From Pseudomonadota bacterium (lineage in GTDB: Bacteria > Myxococcota > Bradymonadia > UBA4248), in the NCBI GenBank assembly GCA_017629415.1, contig JAGBXG010000163.1:1-7998 (forward strand): a stretch of 7,998 nt of DNA, given 5' to 3'. Position 1 is the stretch's first letter. Every line of letters begins with the position of its first letter. The notes beneath the pieces are model-generated. The model saw only the letters and a list, made by a program, of their open reading frames with translations, did not search any database and was not told the DNA's origin. The translations under genes were made by a program, and so were the position numbers. Shown piece after piece: positions 5,517-7,998 of this stretch.

Positions 5517-5546
5517 CTGCGTATTCGGGCTTTGCCCGAATAGCAG
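5517..5546 (-). repeat. Hairpin of the TAT...ATA-C family in the proS 3' untranslated region
   Basis: Read on the minus strand: CTGC, TATTCGGGC, loop AAA, GCCCGAATA, unpaired C, GCAG. The stem is 13 bp with the family's bulged C. It lies between the proS stop codon and the terminator, so the mRNA would end in two consecutive hairpins, which may protect it from 3' exonucleases. No T run follows this copy. Confidence 0.75.
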
Positions 5547-5569
5547 ACGTTTTGAAGGTTAAATGGCCC

Positions 5570-7297
5570 TTATTTCGGCATGACGGCTTTGTAATCGGCT
5601 TCGATTCTGGCTTTGAGCGCGCTGATGACATCGTCGAGGGCGACTTTGGTGTTGTCTTTTTCGGCGCGGTGTTTGAGTTCAACGAAGCCTTCTTTGAGGT
5701 TACGTTCGCCGACGGTGATGCGATAAGGCACGCCAAGGAGGTCGTCGTCTTTGAATTTGACGCCTGCGCGAACGTCGCGGTCATCGTAGAGCACTTCGAT
5801 ACCGGCGGCGGTCAGATCGGCGTAGAGTTTTTCGGCGGCAGCAACGACGGTTTCACTCTTCATGAGCATCGGGGCCAGGATGACTTGATAAGGCGCAATG
5901 ACGGTAGGCAGGTTGATACCGTTTTCGTCGTTGTATTGCTCAATCGCGGCAGCCAAAACACGCGTCACGCCGATGCCGTAGCAACCCATGACGCACGGAT
6001 GTGAAGCACCTTCGGCGTCGAGGTAGGTGGCGCCCATCGGTTCGCTGTATTTGGTGCCGAGCAGGAAAACGTGACCGACTTCAATGCCACGGAATGTCTG
6101 GAGGGGCTTGCCGCAGTGCGGACAGGCGTCGCCTTCTTGGGCCAAAATGAGATCAGCTGTGGCGTCAACTTTGAAATCACGACCAGGTTCAACATGAATG
6201 AAGTGGTGATCCGTGTGGTTGGCACCCGTGGCGCAGTCGTGCATGCGCATGACATCTTCATCGGCCACAACTTTGACACCTTTGAGACCGCAAGGACCGG
6301 CAAAACCGGTGTCGGCATCGGTGACGCGCTTAACGGTGGCTTCGTCGGCAAGCAAAAGAAGCTGGCAGCCCAAGAGCTTGGCAAGCTTGATTTCGTTGAT
6401 GGCACGGTGACCTTGAATCAGGACGACAACGGGTTCATTGTCGGCAAGATAGACAAGGGTCTTGATGAAACGATCGGCCGGCAAGCTGAGGAATGCAGAG
6501 ATTTCTTCGATCGTGCGCGCATTCGGCGTGTGAACTTCTTCTTTAGCGGCATCGGTCGGAGCGGCAAATTCGGTGCTGCGGCGGACATCAGCTTTTTCTT
6601 CGTTGGCAGCATAACCACATTCTGAACAAGCCATGATGCGGTCTTCGCCCGTCTGTGCCAAAACCTGGAACTCGTGGCTGTGAGAACCGCCAATGTTGCC
6701 GGAATCGGCTTCGACCGCGCGGAAAGCCAAACCACAACGCGTAAAGATACGCGAATAGGCATCGTACATTTTTTTGTAGGATTCTTCGGCTTTTTCATAG
6801 CTGACATCGAACGAATAACCGTCTTTCATCAGGAATTCACGACCGCGCATGAGACCCGCGCGAGGACGGAGTTCGTCACGGAATTTGACCTGCATCTGAT
6901 ACAGATTAATCGGCATCTGACGATAGGAACGGACATGGCGTCTGGCAAGATCGGTCACGCCTTCTTCATGCGTTGGGCTGAGGCAATATTCCTGATCTTT
7001 GCGATCCTTGAAACGAAGCAGTTCTTTGCCATAGTGATCCCAACGGCCGGACTGTTTCCAGATTTCGGCAGGCTGAACCATGGGAAGAAGGATTTCTTGA
7101 GCACCGGCTGCATTGAGTTCTTCGCGAACGATCTGGGCGATTTTCTGAACACAACGATTGGCAAGCGGCATTAATGTATAAATACCGGCGGTGAGCTGTT
7201 CAATATAACCGGCGCGAAGCATCAGCTGATGACTGGGCAGCTCGGCATCAACGGGGGTTTCTTTGCGTGTCGGAATAAGTGCTTGTGAATAACGCAT
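5570..7297 (-). CDS. proS: Prolyl-tRNA synthetase, bacterial type with editing insertion
   Basis: The 575-residue cytoplasmic class II synthetase charges tRNA-Pro with proline; E. coli ProS is about the same length (572). Motif 1 lies around residues 57-76 (ELNAAGAQEILLP). Motif 2 is at 132-160 with FRDELRPRAGLMRGREF. Motif 3 is at 438-454 with GCYGIGVTRVL, where R446 is the ATP-binding Arg. Between motifs 2 and 3 (about 220-400) is the INS (YbaK-like) domain that hydrolyses mischarged Ala-tRNA-Pro; K279 in RFIKTLVY matches the editing Lys279 of the E. coli enzyme. CxxC pairs occur at C224/C227 and C392/C395. The anticodon-binding domain covers about 467-565. The ATG at 7297 has AGGA seven nt upstream. 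It is separated from ahcY by 273 nt of repeats, so probably transcribed alone, and ends at the terminator at 5471-5510. Confidence 0.98.
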   Translation of the reverse strand: MRYSQALIPTRKETPVDAELPSHQLMLRAGYIEQLTAGIYTLMPLANRCVQKIAQIVREELNAAGAQEILLPMVQPAEIWKQSGRWDHYGKELLRFKDRKDQEYCLSPTHEEGVTDLARRHVRSYRQMPINLYQMQVKFRDELRPRAGLMRGREFLMKDGYSFDVSYEKAEESYKKMYDAYSRIFTRCGLAFRAVEADSGNIGGSHSHEFQVLAQTGEDRIMACSECGYAANEEKADVRRSTEFAAPTDAAKEEVHTPNARTIEEISAFLSLPADRFIKTLVYLADNEPVVVLIQGHRAINEIKLAKLLGCQLLLLADEATVKRVTDADTGFAGPCGLKGVKVVADEDVMRMHDCATGANHTDHHFIHVEPGRDFKVDATADLILAQEGDACPHCGKPLQTFRGIEVGHVFLLGTKYSEPMGATYLDAEGASHPCVMGCYGIGVTRVLAAAIEQYNDENGINLPTVIAPYQVILAPMLMKSETVVAAAEKLYADLTAAGIEVLYDDRDVRAGVKFKDDDLLGVPYRITVGERNLKEGFVELKHRAEKDNTKVALDDVISALKARIEADYKAVMPK

Positions 7298-7345
7298 GAT
7301 AAAATCCTATGAATCTAAAAGGTTTTTGTGAGGCGAAGCCCCACT

Positions 7346-7395
7346 CCCCGCCGGGGCTTTTCCCCGGACCCCACCAAAGGAGCTGCTCTCCTTTG
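7346..7395 (-). repeat. GC-rich palindromic intergenic repeat upstream of proS
   Basis: Read on the minus strand, CAAAGGAG, loop AGCAG, CTCCTTTG (7375-7395) is an 8-bp hairpin. TGGGGT and a CCGGGG-loop-CCCCGG hairpin (7351-7367) follow. The segment CTCCTTTGGTGGGGTCCGGGG matches plus-strand 8-28 at the other end of the window with one length difference. It lies in the leader or promoter region of proS, about 50-100 nt before the start codon. A further GGGGCTTCGCC hairpin-like string lies between it and the gene. Confidence 0.7.
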
Positions 7396-7488
7396 AAATC
7401 CTGCAATATTTTAGCGGTTTTCGTGGGTTGAACGGATACTGTTTACTGACGTTAAGACGAAATGGAATCTCGTATTTCATTCCGCTGT

Positions 7489-7540
7489 GGATTCCAAGGG
7501 AATGAGTCCCTTGGAAAGGTTTGGGGCAGCGCCCCAAAAG
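7489..7540 (+). repeat. Double-hairpin intergenic repeat downstream of ahcY
   Basis: TTCCAAGGGA (7492-7501), loop ATGAG, TCCCTTGGAA (7507-7516) is a perfect 10-bp stem. AGG-joined to it, TTGGGGC (7521-7527), loop AGC, GCCCCAA (7531-7537) is a perfect 7-bp stem. It is the counterpart of 195-246 in the same orientation, with compensating base changes in both stems. It lies just past the ahcY stop codon but lacks a minus-strand T run, so a terminator role is possible but not typical. Confidence 0.7.
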
Positions 7541-7570
7541 AAGTTTGCGTACACCGGATGGCAGCAAAAA

Positions 7571-7998
7571 TTAGTATCTATAGCCATCGGGCTTGTAAGG
7601 TCCTTCGATGGTCACGCCAATATAATCGGCTTGTTTTTGGGTGAGCTGGGTGAGATTGACACCAAAAGCCTTGAGGTGGAGGCGTGCGACGCGTTCATCG
7701 AGGTGTTTGGGCAAAACGCGGACGGTTTGACCATATTTTTCGGCGTTTTCGTTCAAATCGAGCTGCGCCAGCACCTGGTTGGTGAATGAGTTGGACATCA
7801 CGAACGAGGGATGGCCGGTGGCACAGCCGAGATTCACAAGACGGCCTTCGGCAAGAATAATAATGGTGTGGGCTTTGACATCACCATGGGCTTTGAATGT
7901 CCATTCATGAACCTGGGGCTTGAGCTGGACTTTTTCGACGAGCCCTTGCTGACGCATGGCTTCGAGGCCGGCCATGTCGATTTCATTGTCAAAGTGAC
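7571..7998 (-). CDS. ahcY: S-adenosylhomocysteine hydrolase, C-terminal part (cut by window edge)
   Basis: AhcY splits S-adenosylhomocysteine into adenosine and homocysteine with a tightly bound NAD, clearing the product inhibitor of methyltransferases. Only the last 141 residues are present. The frame stays open to the edge and reads [10 protein letters not shown] there, the conserved end of the NAD-binding domain, so the Met codon at 7975 is internal and not a start. [27 protein letters not shown] and the final KPDGYRY are diagnostic. In known structures the C-terminal Lys and Tyr of this tail reach into the NAD site of the neighbouring subunit; both are kept here. The 5' part and promoter lie beyond the window. 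Confidence 0.97.
   Translation of the reverse strand, partial: HFDNEIDMAGLEAMRQQGLVEKVQLKPQVHEWTFKAHGDVKAHTIIILAEGRLVNLGCATGHPSFVMSNSFTNQVLAQLDLNENAEKYGQTVRVLPKHLDERVARLHLKAFGVNLTQLTQKQADYIGVTIEGPYKPDGYRY

Larger units (their letters stand above)
5141..5569. other. Intergenic region between proS and the GHKL-peptidase gene
   Basis: These 429 nt change character at about 5400-5470. The right side holds the proS terminator and a second hairpin and is GC-rich. The left side is AT-rich like the GHKL-peptidase gene and holds a 17-bp inverted repeat (5268-5308), an 8-bp dyad (5196-5219) and a minus-strand TTGACA (5259-5264). I see no clear -10 box at standard spacing from that TTGACA, so the promoter of the GHKL-peptidase gene is not resolved. 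Confidence 0.6.

Noticed and set aside
6071..6625. Plus-strand open frame of 184 codons, and others antisense to proS
   Set aside because: These are complements of the strongly conserved ProRS sequence and have no motif of their own.
7571..7975. Met codon at 7975 as a true gene start
   Set aside because: The frame continues upstream to the window edge and encodes the conserved AhcY residues HFDNEID, so the gene is cut by the window and does not start there.

Overview
The window carries five genes, all on the minus strand, so transcription runs right to left. Four look like native, moderately GC-rich genes: the 3' end of S-adenosylhomocysteine hydrolase (ahcY), a full prolyl-tRNA synthetase (proS), and a two-gene molybdenum hydroxylase module (Mo-cofactor subunit, then [2Fe-2S] subunit). 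The fifth, at 3566-5140, is much more AT-rich and unlike its neighbours. The protein types suggest a bacterium (E. coli-type ProRS with an editing insertion, perfect AAGGAGGT Shine-Dalgarno, intergenic palindromic repeats). I cannot name the phylum with confidence.

Layout from right to left: ahcY (7571 to beyond 7998); a 273-nt spacer with two GC-rich palindromic repeats; proS (5570-7297) ending in an intrinsic terminator at 5471-5510; an AT-rich spacer with a perfect 17-bp inverted repeat and a shorter dyad; an orphan GHKL-ATPase/HExxH-metallopeptidase gene (3566-5140); a spacer with three tandem look-alike hairpins and GATATC-type repeats; the molybdenum subunit (911-3160); a 193-nt repeat-filled gap; the [2Fe-2S] subunit (253-717); and a final repeat-rich stretch without genes (1-252).

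The most interesting object is the 524-residue protein at 3566-5140. Its N-terminus carries a recognisable but divergent GHKL (Hsp90/MutL/MORC-like) ATP-binding fold and its C-terminus carries a zinc-metallopeptidase HELCH motif followed by GGDSSH. An ATP-driven conformational switch joined to a protease, in an AT-rich single-gene island, looks like an effector of a conflict or regulatory system. This is inference; no partner gene is visible.

The second notable feature is structural. At least six intergenic hairpins share one architecture: a GC-rich base, an inner TAT...ATA pair, and a single unpaired C just after ATA. Their loops and inner stems differ but keep pairing. One of them forms the proS terminator, and they flank the AT-rich gene on both sides. 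A second family of paired hairpins (GGATTCCAAAGGG... then ...GGGGCAAAGCCCC) occupies the spacers beside the native genes.

The molybdenum hydroxylase lacks the FAD subunit usually encoded between or beside these two subunits, so its electron acceptor is unclear.
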